DNA of 64,000 nt from Acytostelium subglobosum LB1 (lineage: Eukaryota > Evosea > Eumycetozoa > Acytosteliales > Acytosteliaceae), in contig NW_012236518.1 of assembly GCF_000787575.1 (NCBI RefSeq), forward strand, positions 310,001 to 374,000, given 5' to 3'. How positions within the stretch are numbered: position 1 is the stretch's first letter; every line of letters begins with the position of its first letter. This document shows, in pieces, positions 1 to 9,351 of this stretch. Under the pieces are notes generated by a model. That model was given only the letters and a program-made list of their open reading frames with translations, was not told the origin of the DNA and ran no database searches. The translations under genes and the position numbers were made by a program.

Positions 1-690
1 ACTTTGTACAAAGTGAGCATTGTCATAGGTGGAGAGCCATGACATCACTCTGTGGACGTAGAAGTCGATATCGGATGGGATGACAATGAATTGATTGTCC
101 TGGTGAAAGTACATGTCAATGTCGTCGAGGCTGCCGGCCGACATTGAGAATGAGTCCTCTTGGATGTTGTCGACATCGACATTGAACAAAGGAATTGCGG
201 CAAAGTCTTGTGTGTCCAGTGGTTGTGAAGCAAGATGGTCGGTATCAGTTGGGTCGTCGTAAGATGGAGTGACAAAGGCGGAGGATGGAGGTGATGGGTA
301 TGGTTGGTAGGAAGAAGATCCGGCGGCGGACATATATTGTTGTGAGTCATTGGCGCACATCGACATCTGTTGTTGTTGATGTTGTCCATCAATGGCAGGA
401 CAGTGATCAACACTACTTCTCCAACTTCCTCCTACATTTCCATCCAATACCTGTTGTTGTTGTTGTTGACCATTGATCATCATTTCTTTGTCGTAGGTAT
501 ATAGTCTTCTTGTTGTTTGTTGTTGTTGTATTTGGTATGAGGTTGTAGATGTTGTTGTGGACATTATTGGTGTTGATGGTGATGTAGGTGAGCAAGTATC
601 GAATGATGGCGTTAAATATTTAATAGCTTGATTGCCTAATGTGTAAGCATTCCTTATTAATGATTGTATACTATATTGTTGATAATCCAT
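1..690 (-). CDS. Hypothetical Gln/Ser-rich protein, 3' part outside window
   Basis: An uninterrupted frame runs leftward from ATG at 690 to the window edge, giving 230 codons with no stop, so the C-terminus is missing. The N-terminus reads MDYQQYSIQSLIRNAY. It is followed by a Thr/Ser stretch, two Gln runs and a Pro/Ser/Tyr-rich region. The last visible part is acidic and hydrophobic (DDIDMYFHQDNQFIVIPSD) and looks folded. I see no signal peptide, membrane segment or known motif. Composition suits a dictyostelid regulatory protein, but I do not recognise the family. The next gene upstream of its start is the ICT1-like gene, also on the minus strand. Confidence 0.6.
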   Translation of the reverse strand, partial: MDYQQYSIQSLIRNAYTLGNQAIKYLTPSFDTCSPTSPSTPIMSTTTSTTSYQIQQQQTTRRLYTYDKEMMINGQQQQQQVLDGNVGGSWRSSVDHCPAIDGQHQQQQMSMCANDSQQYMSAAGSSSYQPYPSPPSSAFVTPSYDDPTDTDHLASQPLDTQDFAAIPLFNVDVDNIQEDSFSMSAGSLDDIDMYFHQDNQFIVIPSDIDFYVHRVMSWLSTYDNAHFVQS

Positions 691-1456
691 ACATGTATAT
701 TATGTCTATATATATAGTTAATTGATTGATAGTGTTGATATTGTTGATTGATTGTACGTTGCTTTGCGTGTCCGTGTGAGTATTGTTGATAAAGTGATAA
801 TGGTCTTGATTGATTGTTTGTTTGATTGTTGATTATTATTATAATGTATGAATAATCTAACTGTAATAATATATATAAGTATAATGTAATGTAATGTAAG
901 TACTTCTTAAGTGTTCATCCTGGTTCTATAAGAGCTTCAAGTTGATGACGCATGGGTGGTGGTAGATGGTTCTGGTGGTGTCGTTATTAGATGAGCGTCG
1001 TCGTCGAAGAACAGTGATCATCGCATTCCCCCCGATAGTGGGGGGAGTTCTGAACAAAGACACTGAGTCACCGTGTTGCGGGGGCCGATGGAAACCATGT
1101 TGGAACGTTAATATAAATTAAATGACAAAAATGGAAATGGAATGCTCACTCACATAGTTTTTGTTCCTTCCTGGTCCCAGGGCCACAGGTCCGTCTTGCC
1201 CCATAAGGGAAGAGTGTTTGTTTTCGGGGTGTCGTGTCAATCTCTTACAAACACACGACTCTGTGTCCAATCCATCCATTCATCCATCATGATGCCCAAG
1301 CCCATACGTGGCTATTTAGATGGCGCGTTGACTGTGTTCATGAGTAAGTAGGACGATCTTTATTTGCTTTGATGAGCAATGCCCATCGTACCAACCACCT
1401 TACTTGTTCGAGAGAGATGTCAACACGTTGACACCCAACAAAACACGAACCTTAGG
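691..1456. other. Intergenic region with a G/C-run hairpin
   Basis: This lies between the 5' end of the truncated gene and the 3' end of the ICT1-like gene. The left half is AT-rich. Around 940-1120 the sequence becomes GC-richer and holds a strong hairpin at 1027-1046. Short frames at 1142-1351 and 1379-1600 lack coding character, and the second overlaps the ICT1 last exon in antisense, so I do not call them. Confidence 0.5.
1027..1046. other. Short G/C-run hairpin
   Basis: TCCCCCC and GGGGGGA form a perfect 7-bp inverted repeat with a 6-nt loop. It sits in an otherwise unassigned intergenic region. It could be part of a small RNA or a 3'-end signal for the minus-strand ICT1-like gene, whose stop is about 410 bp away. 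Function is unknown. Confidence 0.5.
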
Positions 1457-2214
1457 TTACTCAGAGCTGTCGTTCATGAATACTTTGCCTCGTCCAGCCT
1501 TGATGTCAGAACGAAACATCTTATCCTTCTTCCTCCTCTCCTGGGCGTAGGTGGGTACATCGGTGGGCAGCCTCTCCTTTGGGATGATCGACGACTTTAG
1601 TAGTATCCTCTCCAGTTTCTCGATGCAGTCATGCAGGTTAAGCTTCTGCTCCCTATACTTGGACGAATTGATTACGAACTCTCCTGCACTATTTATGTTA
1701 TTGCGGTAGTTTGACTATTATTGGTTAAAGTGTCCGCGTGAGCAGATCGTAAAAGGTCAGTCGGATATGGGTTATTATTGCGACAACAAGTTGTCAGATT
1801 GACCAATCAATCAACTCAATTGATCATCTTCATTTGTACATACGTAGAGCATATCCTTGCAATGATCTGACAACCAATCGGCCTGGTTGACATTGAATCT
1901 TGCTTCTACTTTTGTGTTGACCTTGTTGACATTCTGTCCACCTGGTCCACTAGACCTTGAGAATTGGAAATCAATCTTATCTCTTGGTACATGGAACTTA
2001 ATGTTATCTCTCTATTATTATAATAGTAATAAGGTTAGTTATTACTTCTTCTGATATCTTTCTTGAAACACAAATAACATACACTTGTTGAGTAAAGTGC
2101 TGCTGATTGACGAGGCAGAGTTGTGAGATTGAATAGTTCGACAGTGGACATCAAACGCATCTTTGTTGCGCCACCTGTTGCTCTTGTTGTGAATATAGAT
2201 AATGTAGTATACAT
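1457..2214 (-). CDS. ICT1-type mitochondrial peptidyl-tRNA hydrolase / release factor
   Basis: Three exons (2214-2083, 2011-1844, 1714-1457) join in phase to give 185 aa. Exon 2 carries the class I release-factor GGQ core (SSGPGGQNVNKVNTKVEAR), and exon 3 is a Lys/Arg-rich tail (AQERRKKDKMFRSDIKAGRG). This size and order match the ICT1/MRPL58 family. Those proteins hydrolyse peptidyl-tRNA on stalled mitoribosomes and lack the codon-recognition domains of full release factors. The N-terminus starting at MYTTLSIFTTR is basic and Ser/Thr-rich, consistent with mitochondrial import. Both introns begin GTATGT and end TAG; a TACTAAC-like branch site (GTAATAACTAAC) lies in intron 1. Upstream in-frame sequence has no ATG, which fixes the start at 2214. 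Confidence 0.9.
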
Positions 2215-2474
2215 TCTTGAATGAACGAAGTTGATGATGATTGATTGATTGATTGAGTGTTGTTGGGGTAGTATGTAGTAGGTAGTAGGTATGAGGGTGA
2301 TCAACAAGAACAACAGGGGATCTGTCAGTATGTCTATTTACAATGTATATGTATGTGTATATGTATGTACAGTTATTACTAAATTATATTAAAGAATGAT
2401 GTTGCGCAAAAAGTAATGTGAAGATCACAAGCACTTTATTAAGTATTGTTTGATTTGTGTGGGATATTGGCTAT

Positions 2475-3925
2475 CTATGGTGCAATCAAACATACTCCAT
2501 ACCCTTTTCGATTGGCAACTGGATCATTGTCTTTGAGCAATTTCCATCTGTTATATTGTATTGAGTATTGATAGTTATTATTTGTGCCACCAAAGTAGAT
2601 GATCTTCCGGTGGAATACCGATGATCATAAACTATTGCAAGTAGTGCATCGAACTTAGGACAATTTGATAGCTGGACTGATTGCTGGGTGGAGATGGTGA
2701 ATCGAGTGAACTTCAAATTGGAGAGGATGTAGATGTTGGAATGTGTCGAGTTTGGACGGGTTAATCTTCAGATTTCCGAGATTTCCAACACGATCAAACT
2801 GTTGAGTGTCAATATAGAAGCGATCCACCCGATCAAACGTGACCTTTTGGAAGGTATCCGGATCAATCTCCACTCCGCCAACAAGGTAGATATGGCGGCG
2901 CCCGTCATAGCATGCCGGACAGAAAAATCATCCTTTGAATCCAGCAGGCATGTTGGCTTCATATAGTCTCCTCTCTGACAGTGAGATTCGTGTGTATTGT
3001 CTTGATCCGTTTCGTCCTCCAAATGTATAGATGTTGCCTCGGGCAAAGACAGAGGACATAAAGTATTTGGTACGATATAGTCCCTCATCTTGCAGCTAGA
3101 TTGGTGTCCAATTGAGTGTCTTCATGGAGAAAGACGAGAAACCCTTATCACCCAGTGTTATGAACTGGCCACCATACTCGTGTCTAGGGTTGCCATCATC
3201 AATGAGCTCAAAGCACCATTCAATCTGCTTCTTGATACCTTTGAACATCTTATCATCAGTGATGCGTAGTGACTTTGGTTCTACATCATAAGGTGTATTC
3301 TTCATGTGTTTGTTGTGATGATAGATCATTGACAGTGTTGACATTGTTGTCGTTGTTATTGACACTTCCATGGTTACGAGAGAATAGTACACTCTTGTTA
3401 GTGAACTCATCGATTGATGTACATGCTGCTATTGTTTGAATCAATTGTAATATGTCCTCTTCATCTTGATTGTTGTTGTTGTTGTCAGTATACTCCTTGT
3501 AGTTGTTAATGATATGATTGATATGTTCGATCTCATTGATGATATCATTGATTGTTGATTGAATGTATAACATTTGTTGATTGATCGGTGTCTTTACTCG
3601 ATGCTCTTGTGCCATCATCACCTTGTTCAAAGTGATCACTTATCTCTTTATGTGTCTGTTGCAATGATTGATAGGTATTTGAACAATGTTGAAGTGTACT
3701 CCAAAGATGAAACAACTTGTTTCTTGATGTACACCATAATGATTCTTTATCCGTCTCCTTGATAGACTGTTTGATGTTGACAATATTATTAATCTTATGG
3801 CCATCATGTCCCTGCAACAAACAATCAGGGCATAACAACAGATTACAATCGTAACATATATTATCAGACATCCTCTGATGTGAGACACAACTGATTGATA
3901 TCAATTCTTCATTATCGTTGTCCAT
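2475..3925 (-). pseudogene. B-box zinc finger / kelch-repeat protein, broken
   Basis: The first frame (start 3925) encodes a B-box zinc finger: Cys and His residues are spaced as in SHQRMSDNICYDCNLLLCPDC followed by GHDGHK. A coiled-coil-like helix (INDIINEIEHINHIINNYKEY) comes next. Then come kelch-type strands such as GNIYTFGGRNGS, YDGRRHIYLVGGVE and IIYFGGTNNN. The homologous-looking sequence moves between reading frames at about 3630, 3310, 2945 and again near 2600-2900, and an in-frame TAG follows NWTPI at about 3096. None of the junctions has room for an intron. Five or so independent breaks favour a pseudogene, though draft-assembly indels could explain some. In intact dictyostelid relatives these domains belong to one cytoplasmic protein. 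Confidence 0.7.
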
Positions 3926-4124
3926 AATATATATATATATAAATTATCTCTCTCAACTATGACTATCCACCAAAAGTTGATTCAACAGGTAATGATGATG
4001 TTCATCATGACACACCATTTTTAACTCGTCCGTCTGTCAACAGAAGGCAGATTAAACCAATCTTACTAACTTATTGTCATACATATCTACACACATATAC
4101 ATATACAAATACATACATAGAATA

Positions 4125-4805
4125 ATGGGATTATCTGATAGACTATCACATATAAAGATAAATAGTGAACAAAATAAGATTATTGCTGATGATCTACAGA
4201 AGCAAGATAAGAAGTCTACAACTACCACAACCATATCATTGCCAAAGGAAGATCATACTGCTGAAGACTGTGGCACATGTACACTGTTGGGTGTCTCAGA
4301 GACAAAGAATCAGATGTTCCAATTCATGAACAATCCAGGCGCTGGTAGTTCCTCAGCGTCAACTTCAAAGGGAAATCAGTCGTCTGTGACCAACAGCAAT
4401 AGCAGTAAGAGCAGTAAACAGGAGGATCAAGCATTTTGGGAACCAATGGATGAGCCTGTTGATACGATCGAACTTGGAAATAGTGGATGGAAACTATTAC
4501 ATACTATCGCGGCTTACTATCCGGACAAGCCAACGACACAGAAACAGCAACATACAAAGTCATTCCTAGAGTCGTTCTCACACGTCTATCCTTGTCAAGT
4601 GTGTGCCAAGGACTTTCAGGAGATCCTGGTTGCGACACCTCCGCGTCTGAACAACCAACACGAGTTTGCACAGTGGATGTGTGAGGCACACAATCATGTC
4701 AACAACCTACTTGGCAAACCATCATTCGATTGCGATCTCGTCGACAAGCGATGGAAGAGAAATAAGCCACCCAATCAAGCTGGTGGTGGTGATGGAGGTC
4801 ATTAA
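4125..4805 (+). CDS. Erv1/ALR-family FAD-linked sulfhydryl oxidase
   Basis: Single-exon gene of 226 aa from ATG at 4125. An in-frame ATG at 4074 would add 17 residues, but the later one has the better AATA context. The C-terminal half is the ERV1/ALR domain: GNSGWKLLHTIAAYYPD, then the redox CxxC (YPCQVCAKDF) and the WMCEAHNHVNNLLGKP FAD-binding helix with the downstream C-D-C pair. An N-terminal ECxxC-like motif (EDCGTCTLL) resembles the shuttle cysteine pair of mitochondrial Erv1, and a long Ser-rich linker separates it from the core. Family role: re-oxidising Mia40 and passing electrons to cytochrome c in the mitochondrial intermembrane space. I infer the same here. Confidence 0.9.
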   Translation: MGLSDRLSHIKINSEQNKIIADDLQKQDKKSTTTTTISLPKEDHTAEDCGTCTLLGVSETKNQMFQFMNNPGAGSSSASTSKGNQSSVTNSNSSKSSKQEDQAFWEPMDEPVDTIELGNSGWKLLHTIAAYYPDKPTTQKQQHTKSFLESFSHVYPCQVCAKDFQEILVATPPRLNNQHEFAQWMCEAHNHVNNLLGKPSFDCDLVDKRWKRNKPPNQAGGGDGGH

Positions 4806-5345
4806 TTAATTGATTGATCTGATTGATTGATTGATTGATTGATCAATTGATATGTACATACCAAAGTTGACGATAAAATGACGAAGAATAGTTTACCGAT
4901 ATCCACAATCCACATATCCAAGAGACATGTCATGTTTCCAGTAAAGCAGGACTGAGAAGATGTCATTCCTTATCACAACGGAAGTGTATTCTTTGCCATC
5001 CTGTAGACCTAGGTCGATCACCAACACATTGTGATGTGATGTGTGTCGGATTTTTGATCACTCTCACTTTCTTTTGATGGTTTTAATTCATGCAGGACAG
5101 TCTCTGTAATCCAGGGAGAATGGTGTTGTAATAGTTGTAAGGTTCTTGAGTATAGGATATGGTATTAGTATGATTGATTTAAATCAATGTTAACATCCAC
5201 CGGTATTTATTTATATTGATCATCACAGTGTTAGTGAGTTAGATAGTTTCTTATTTATAAACAAATACAATTTACACAAACAAATATATACTTGTGTACC
5301 AAATAAGGATATCAATACTATTTATAGAAATATTATATTACCAAA
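4806..5345. other. Intergenic region with a coding-like remnant
   Basis: A (TGAT)n microsatellite follows the Erv1 stop (4806-4850). The middle contains a minus-strand open frame without start codon (4893-5057), described separately, and further short frames just upstream of it. The last 150 bp are AT-rich and form the promoter side of the TM2 gene. Confidence 0.5.
4893..5057 (-). pseudogene. Coding-like fragment, family unknown
   Basis: On the minus strand a 54-codon frame bounded by stops has no ATG of its own. Its codons look like real protein: NVLVIDLGLQDGKEYTSVV, then IRNDIFSVLLYWKHDMSLGY, then VDCGYR. GTAAAC directly at its 3' end could be a donor site, but I find no matching exon before the Erv1 gene. 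A second piece of similar character lies upstream at about 5090-5140. I read this as an exon remnant of a decayed gene; an unrecognised multi-exon gene is the alternative. Confidence 0.35.
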
Positions 5346-5991
5346 ATGAGCCATCATTACCATCATCATCATCACCGCAAGTCAACCTGTGTAGCCTACC
5401 TTCTTTGGTTCTTCTTTGGAATATTCGGAGCACATAGATTCTATCTTCGTAAGTTAATCACGTAACAATTATTTCTCCAATCCGATCAATTAATCTAATA
5501 TTTATTCATTATCCATTATACATCAAACAGATAAGAATGGATCCGGATTTATATATTTGTTCACATTGGGAATATGTGGCATTGGATGGTTGGTTGACTT
5601 GTTCTGCTTGAGAAAGATGGTGAAGCATTATAACAAGCATCACTTTGCTGATGAGACTTTGATTGTTGCTCCCGCTCCAATTATGTACCACAACCAACAA
5701 CCATTTGAACAATATGCCTACCCTCCACCACAAGTCCAACAACTTCCATACGGTGTCCAACCACAACAATACCAGCCATACCAGCCAATGATGAGCCCAT
5801 ATGGAACCATGCCAATGCAGCAGCCACAGCAGCCCATGATGATGATGCAGCAGCCCCAACAGGGTATGATGATGCAGCAGCAACCTCAACAAGGAATGAT
5901 GATGCAGCAACAACAGCAGCAACAACAACCACAGGCCATCCTCCAACCAGGACAGTCGTCCATGGGTCAGATTCCAAAGGTGATGCCATAA
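5346..5991 (+). CDS. TM2-domain membrane protein with Gln/Met-rich tail
   Basis: Two exons (5346-5448, 5531-5991) encode 187 aa. After a His-rich start comes a TM2 domain: first helix VAYLLWFFFGIFGAHRFYL, the H-K-N-G linker created across the splice junction, and second helix FIYLFTLGICGIGWLVDLF. The conserved GxFGxHRFYL and GxGWLxDxF elements are all present. The C-terminal 110 residues are Pro/Gln/Met-rich with repeats of QPQQGMMMQQ type. TM2 proteins are small two-helix membrane proteins of uncertain biochemical role; the Gln tail would be cytosolic. The gene converges on the kinase-like gene at 6116. Confidence 0.9.
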
Positions 5992-6022
5992 GTACACTAT
6001 ATTAGGTACTAGATATAGGATA

Positions 6023-6064
6023 GGGTATGGCTAGGCCTTAGCCAGGACATCCAGAGACATACCC
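6023..6064. other. Nested inverted repeat between convergent genes
   Basis: GGGTATG (6023-6029) pairs perfectly with CATACCC (6058-6064). Inside it GGCTA and TAGCC form a second stem. It lies 31 bp past the TM2 stop and 51 bp past the stop of the opposite-strand kinase-like gene, so it would be in the 3' UTR of one or both. Confidence 0.5.
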
Positions 6065-6115
6065 GATTGTAATAAATAGGGTGTTTTACTTTCGATCAAC
6101 AATCAATCATTGCAA

Positions 6116-7044
6116 TCACTTCTTCTCCTTGAGTCTGTTGTTCAGAAGTGTTTGGAAGGATGCTGATGGCGTGAAGTAGATGTTGAAGAGTGCCAGCAAA
6201 CCTGGACAGGCCTGTTTGATCGATGTCGTGTCCAGTGTCGCTCGGATCACGTTGCTATGTGACTCCAATGCATTGTACATTTCCACTGACTTTTGAAGGT
6301 ATTGCTTTGAGTGCAGTCTATCAACGATTGCCTTTTGATTGTCGTCGTAGAAGTGATACCTTCCTTCAACTCTCTGTTCAATCAACTCTATTGGTGTCTT
6401 GCAGTAAATGATTGAGTTGCCACGTTCTGCACTAAGTCCATCAACCAACATTGTCGTTGCTTTGATCAATCGATCATCTCCACGCATCAGTGCACTATAT
6501 ATAACCGAGCTGATTGGTGAACGATGTACAAACAACATATCATTCTTTAGTTGTTGCTTTGACTTTGATTGAAGGTTAGTAAAGCATGAATGAGGGTATG
6601 ATTGATCTGACTGACTGGCTGACATACTTTGATTATCTCTGTTATCCTTTGCTCAATGAGTTGATCCCAACTGCTTTGAAGTGATGTGATTGATGTAGAG
6701 ACATCGGCACCATTGTGATCAAGACTGAATGATAGGAATGGTGTGCAGAGTGTTTGATAGCCAAGCTTGTCGATCCTCTCAAGAAGCTGTGCTTTGCCCG
6801 ATCCACTTGGACCCTCCAAGTAGACAACATGTGGTTGTTTCCTCGTTGTTGTGATATCATGATGATACTTTATCAATCTATCGTTTGGTTTGAACCAATC
6901 CTTCTCCACCTCCTCATTCTGTTGTCTACCCTCTGTCGAGTTATTGCTATTATTTGAAGTGTAGTGACGTGTTGTAGTGCTACCAACAACTCTATTAATC
7001 ACCAACTTTGTTGTTGTTGTTCTTAAGCCAATTATAGAGTACAT
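6116..7044 (-). CDS. Deoxynucleoside-kinase-like P-loop protein, possibly mitochondrial
   Basis: Two exons (7044-6628, 6562-6116) encode 287 aa. A basic, Thr/Ser-rich start (MYSIIGLRTTTTKLVINR) suggests mitochondrial targeting. The P-loop is LEGPSGSGKAQL at about residue 76. Later come FVHRSPISSVIYS, which resembles the ERS/DRS motif of deoxynucleoside kinases, and IIYCKTPIELIEQRVEGR with the Arg-rich lid. The length is longer than typical bacterial dNKs because of the N-terminal extension. Family role: phosphorylating deoxyribonucleosides for salvage. Thymidylate kinase-like proteins are an alternative, so the substrate is not assigned. The intron at 6563-6627 is GTATGT...AAG and splices in phase 0. 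Confidence 0.7.
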
Positions 7045-8181
7045 CTTTAGTTTGATGTTGGCAAAGGAGTGAGTGAAGATGAAGTTGACAACAACTTGGG
7101 CAGTTTTATTTAGTTTGGTTTGAAGTCTCGAGAATGAATGACATCAATCAAATGTCATTGATCTAGTAAACGGTCTAGACTCGACTAAGGTTACAACGTC
7201 AACACTGATAATCGATCATCATCAAGGTTACAATCATGTTGATTCAATCACTCGTTCACTGATGAGGACATGTCTCTCTCGATGAGAACAACAGTGATTT
7301 AATGGAATCAAGATCACCATGATGTCAAAGTCGTGAATAAGGAAAGAGGATAAAGGTAAGTTGTTGTTGGTTGGTCAGTTACTTTAGATGAACCGAGAGA
7401 TACCCTATCCAAATCAATCAATTAATTAATTAGAATAATAATCTGATTCAGATCACTCATTCATTCAATAATAACATAGTATGTACCCTATCCTATGGTA
7501 TGTTAATCATTGATCCAATAACCAGAAGAGTTCACCGATTGCGAGCAGAGTGGACAATCTGTACTAGCCAGTCAGTCCGTATGTCGCCACTCATGTACGT
7601 TGTTAGTACTAACAGCGGATTCATTGATGGCGTGCCATTTACACCTGTTTGAAGATTGAGAGGCACTTTCAGGACTTTGCCTAGGCAAAGACATCTTGAT
7701 AAGATGGACCGGTAGCGAGCACTACTACCACCATGGTAGCGTGGGGCACACCAGGTAAGGCCTCACCTTGTCCACTCTCCCCAAGTGATATAGTGCGTGT
7801 GCGAGTTCTAGGTCTTTCGTTCGGTTGGCAAAGTTCATTGACAGTGTGTGGACACCAAAACTGCAAATAATTGAGCGACCTCACCCCTTTTTGGACAACT
7901 TGACAAGATCCAGTGGTTAGTTCATTTCCTTTTTTAGATAGTTGTCTTCAAACTAACACTATACAATTTAATATATATCAACTTTGAGTGTACTTGTGTG
8001 TATGAATGTGTGAATATCCTTATTTACTAATAATATAATTATCCTCAACTTATCAATCATTTGTATATTAAACATTATTATTTGTAATCAATCAAACATA
8101 TAATATAATATTTATACATATACATAAGTATTTAAATTAAATTAACAACACTAATATAATATATACTATTTAAACACAAGA
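7045..8181. other. Divergent intergenic region with a perfect 16-bp palindrome
   Basis: This separates two divergent genes. The stretch 7540-7900 is clearly richer in G+C than its flanks and holds the perfect palindrome CTTTGCCTAGGCAAAG at 7675-7690. A minus-strand frame at 7681-7884 has no coding character I trust. The last 250 bp are very AT-rich, as expected for a dictyostelid promoter. A non-coding RNA in the GC-rich part is possible but unproven. Confidence 0.4.
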
Positions 8182-8751
8182 ATGTCATCACTATTATCAA
8201 CACGTACTCAACAACAACATGTCACTCGCCAGACTCAAATTGAGACTGGTGTAGCCCAACAACAACAAGTACAACAACCACAACAAGTACAACAACGTAG
8301 ACATATTACATTTAATGAGGCTTTCAAGTCTATGTTCCCAGCAATTTTTGCTGTTGTATTATCTATTTTGGCATTGTCCGCAATAAGAAATCAGGATTCA
8401 TTATTGTCATTGTTCTCATATAAAGGCAATCTTGGATTCTTCCCCGACCACAAGACAACCGACCCACTGCTCAACACAATTTCCAGACCAGAGATATTTG
8501 TTGCCAATCCAAGAATGCCCGACTTTGACAGAGAGGCCTATGAGAAACTGGGTGCTTTCACTTCTGGAATCTACTGGGAGACCAAGGCCAGACTGGAGGA
8601 GATCGAGAGGAAGAAATGTATAAGCGAGCAACAACAATTGGATGCTGCCACCAACCCAGAGTATGAGCAACTTGGTGCTAAATGCAGTTCTAGCTACTGG
8701 GAGAACAAGTACCGTTTGAAGGAGAGGTTGGAGAAATGCCAACAGGCCTAA
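8182..8751 (+). CDS. Unknown single-pass membrane protein
   Basis: Intronless, 189 aa. The first 45 residues are Gln-rich with Arg/His. One membrane segment follows (MFPAIFAVVLSILALSAI, about residues 51-68). The C-terminal domain contains two related blocks: YEKLGAFTSGIYWETKARL and YEQLGAKCSSSYWENKYRL, an internal duplication ending in Cys-containing helices. I do not recognise the family. The duplicated Y-E-x-L-G-A...YWE(T/N)K pattern suggests a small helical repeat domain on one side of the membrane. Confidence 0.75.
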   Translation: MSSLLSTRTQQQHVTRQTQIETGVAQQQQVQQPQQVQQRRHITFNEAFKSMFPAIFAVVLSILALSAIRNQDSLLSLFSYKGNLGFFPDHKTTDPLLNTISRPEIFVANPRMPDFDREAYEKLGAFTSGIYWETKARLEEIERKKCISEQQQLDAATNPEYEQLGAKCSSSYWENKYRLKERLEKCQQA

Positions 8752-9020
8752 GTACTCTCTTGACCATCATGTTGTATGTACACTAAATGTAAGAAGTAGT
8801 AATAAACTTAATTACATTATTATATTACTACTTTTGATAAATATCTTATTTGTTTGTTTTTTTGGGATGGAGGTAGTATTTATTATTAATCACCAACCAA
8901 TGTTTGTAATTTAAAATCTGATTATTTCGAGAGGGACTTATAAACAGATATAGAGATAAAAAAAAAACTACCCGATTTTTTCTAGACATAAACAGAATAA
9001 AGAAGTCGGCAAATTTTGAA

Positions 9021-9090
9021 GGCTCTTTAGTTGAATGGTACAATATTATCTTAGGGTGATAGTGGTCTGGGTTCGATTCCCGGAAGAGCC
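9021..9090 (+). tRNA. tRNA-Pro (anticodon AGG)
   Basis: GGCTCTT and AAGAGCC form a perfect 7-bp acceptor stem. The D stem GTTG/CAAT encloses a loop with GG. The anticodon stem TTATC/GATAG holds loop TTAGGGT, giving anticodon AGG with the TTAGGGT context of eukaryotic tRNA-Pro. The T arm CTGGG-TTCGATT-CCCGG carries the B-box promoter. It is 70 nt with no intron. It sits alone between convergent protein genes. The flanks show no recognisable tRNA-targeted retrotransposon. Confidence 0.93.
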
Positions 9091-9351
9091 CAATCCTTTT
9101 GTGTAAGCTGGTCCTGGGAGTTTGGTAACAGGCGCACATTTTCGTTTTATCAATTGACAACTTGTCGGTCGCTAACAATGCCACCCAGCAAGAGCCTTGA
9201 ACGTGAGATCATTGAACATAGGTTGGGCGCCTAACTTCCAATGCCTAGAGATGTATGACCGGACAATGCACTTTAAGTATGCAATGGATATAGTAACTTG
9301 ATGCATATGCATAGGCGCTTTTATTAAAACAAACAATCTCCATTGTCTGTA

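Noticed and set aside
7681-7884. 67-codon minus-strand frame in the GC-richer spacer
   Set aside because: Composition is not protein-like, the start lies in mixed sequence and no neighbouring exon fits.
8846-9184. 112-codon minus-strand frame
   Set aside because: It overlaps the tRNA-Pro gene and has no codon signal.
9091-9351. Possible tRNA-targeted retrotransposon next to tRNA-Pro
   Set aside because: No reverse transcriptase, target-site duplication or oligo-A tail is visible; only a 12-bp palindrome at 9301-9312.
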